DNA of 34,401 nt from Pseudomonadota bacterium (GTDB lineage Bacteria; Myxococcota_A; Polyangia; Haliangiales; Haliangiaceae). This document shows, piece after piece, positions 33,412 to 34,401 of this stretch. Made by a program: the position numbers and the translations under genes. Numbering within the stretch: position 1 is the first letter of the stretch; each line of letters opens with the position of its first letter. Location of the stretch: contig JAEYYY010000361.1 of assembly GCA_023430775.1 (NCBI GenBank), positions 1-34,401 of the forward strand. The letters run 5' to 3'. Under the pieces are notes generated by a model. The model had not been told where the DNA came from and did not search any database. It saw nothing but the letters and a program-made list of their open reading frames with translations.

Positions 33412-33448
33412 GCCTTAGCCGGGTCCATCTCGTGCAGCACGCCGGGCC

Positions 33449-34401
33449 GTGACTCGCACGCAGGACCTGACGGATCGCGCATCCACCACGCCCTTCGTTT
33501 CGGACACCTCACAGTGGGAACGGCCGGAGCTCGATCCGGTGTATCGGGTGCGGATCGCGATCGCCGCCGTGCGGGCGGCGCCTCGCGATACCGAGGCGCG
33601 CCATGCGCTCGGGGCCTTGGTCGATGACCGCAGCCTGCGCGAGCCCCTCGCGATGGTGCTCGCCGACGAGGCGCGCGCCGCCGAACGCCCGGAGGTGGCG
33701 GCCGCGCTGTTCGAACACCTCGCCGATCTGCACGAGGAGCTCGATCAACCGCTCGATGCGATCGCCGCGATGGAAGCGGTGGTCGCGAACGCGCCGGACG
33801 ATGCCGAGCTGCAGGATCGACTGGCCTGGATGTATCGCAAGGCCGGCGCCTGGCAGAAGGCAGCCGCGACCTTCGTCGAGGTCGGCGAGCTGGCCATCGA
33901 CGAGCGCGGTCGCGCTGCGTTGCGCGCGGCCGGCCGGCTGTATCGCGAGCACCACCAGCTCGATCGCGCGGCGCAGGTGTTTCGCGCGATCGTGGCGCGC
34001 CGTCCCGGTGACGACCAGGCGTGGCGCGAGCTCGACGACGTGCTGTCGGAGCTCGGGCGCTGGCGCGAGGTGGCGGACGTCCGAGCGGCGCGAGCGGAGC
34101 GGGCGCGTGGCGTCGATCGCGCGGCGCTGTTGCGATCGCAGGCGCGCGCCCTCGAACAGGCCGGCGAGCTCGAGGCCGCTGCGAGTGCGGTGGCCGAGGC
34201 AGCGACGCATGCCCCCGAAGATCTGAGCGGCATGATCGATCACGCCGACGTGCTGGTCCGCAGTGGTCGGCACGGCGAGGCAGCTCGCTTGCTGCATGCG
34301 CGGCTCGCCGAGGCGATCGAGCGTGGCGCACCAGCGGATCAGGTCGCGGCGATCCGGTTGCGGATCGTCGGCGCGCTCGACGATGCAGGCGAGCGTGGGA
34401 T
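33449..34401 (+). CDS. TPR-rich protein, 3'-truncated by the window edge
   Basis: A GTG at 33449, the first possible start after an in-frame TAG (33416-33418), opens a frame that runs to the window end (317 codons visible). No ribosome-binding site is seen. After ~35 polar residues the sequence is a continuous series of helical hairpins of tetratricopeptide type, about 34-40 residues each (AAALFEHLADLHEELDQPLDAIAAME, then LQDRLAWMYRKAGAWQKAAATF, LYREHHQLDRAAQVF and LLRSQARALEQAGELEAAASAV). Large TPR proteins with many such units are common in myxobacteria. No signal peptide is present, so it is probably cytoplasmic; function unknown. Confidence 0.8.
   Translation, partial: MTRTQDLTDRASTTPFVSDTSQWERPELDPVYRVRIAIAAVRAAPRDTEARHALGALVDDRSLREPLAMVLADEARAAERPEVAAALFEHLADLHEELDQPLDAIAAMEAVVANAPDDAELQDRLAWMYRKAGAWQKAAATFVEVGELAIDERGRAALRAAGRLYREHHQLDRAAQVFRAIVARRPGDDQAWRELDDVLSELGRWREVADVRAARAERARGVDRAALLRSQARALEQAGELEAAASAVAEAATHAPEDLSGMIDHADVLVRSGRHGEAARLLHARLAEAIERGAPADQVAAIRLRIVGALDDAGERG

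Overview
The window is very G+C-rich, with strong G/C preference at third codon positions. It is dense with Ser/Thr protein kinases, FHA and sigma-54 signalling, lipoproteins and small envelope proteins. This mix points to a myxobacterium (Myxococcota), plausibly a Kofleriaceae/Haliangiales- or Polyangia-type genome. That is inferred from gene content only; there is no rRNA or other taxonomic marker. I see no tRNA, rRNA, CRISPR array, insertion sequence, phage gene or replication origin.

Left part (1-6051): the 3' end of a HEAT-repeat protein, a tiny lipoprotein, then a tightly coupled operon (ATGA overlaps) of a ComEC-like metallo-beta-lactamase lipoprotein, an AlaX-type alanyl-tRNA editing protein and a small membrane protein. 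A large unrecognised lipoprotein follows.

Signalling core (6066-14272): a leftward operon encodes a membrane Ser/Thr kinase, a small outer-membrane barrel, two lipoproteins (one with TPRs) and a BamE-like lipoprotein. Divergent from it, an FHA-sigma54 activator is followed by a kinase fused to a WD40 propeller. The intergenic region between the two units holds a sigma-54-like GG-N10-GC element and inverted repeats. This is the most interesting regulatory unit here: a kinase/FHA/sigma-54 circuit next to an envelope gene set.

Middle (14562-22527): a Cys-rich lipoprotein; an S9 prolyl-oligopeptidase-type lipoprotein coupled to a small membrane protein; a PHP phosphoesterase divergent from a third kinase with an AgmX/PglI-like C-terminus; a secreted-protein gene that looks frameshifted; and an operon of an MBL-fold hydrolase, an EVE-domain protein with a histone-H1-like tail and a TPR protein.

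Right part (22596-34401): iron superoxide dismutase; a 57-residue protein; a lipoprotein that appears to be a LolC/LolE periplasmic domain without any of the transporter's membrane segments; an orphan membrane-anchored TAXI-type binding protein; a full tripartite RND efflux operon divergent from a DHA2-family MFS exporter; a small membrane protein; and the 5' end of a TPR-rich protein. Many genes overlap by 4 bp (ATGA/GTGA), so most neighbouring same-strand genes are probably translationally coupled.
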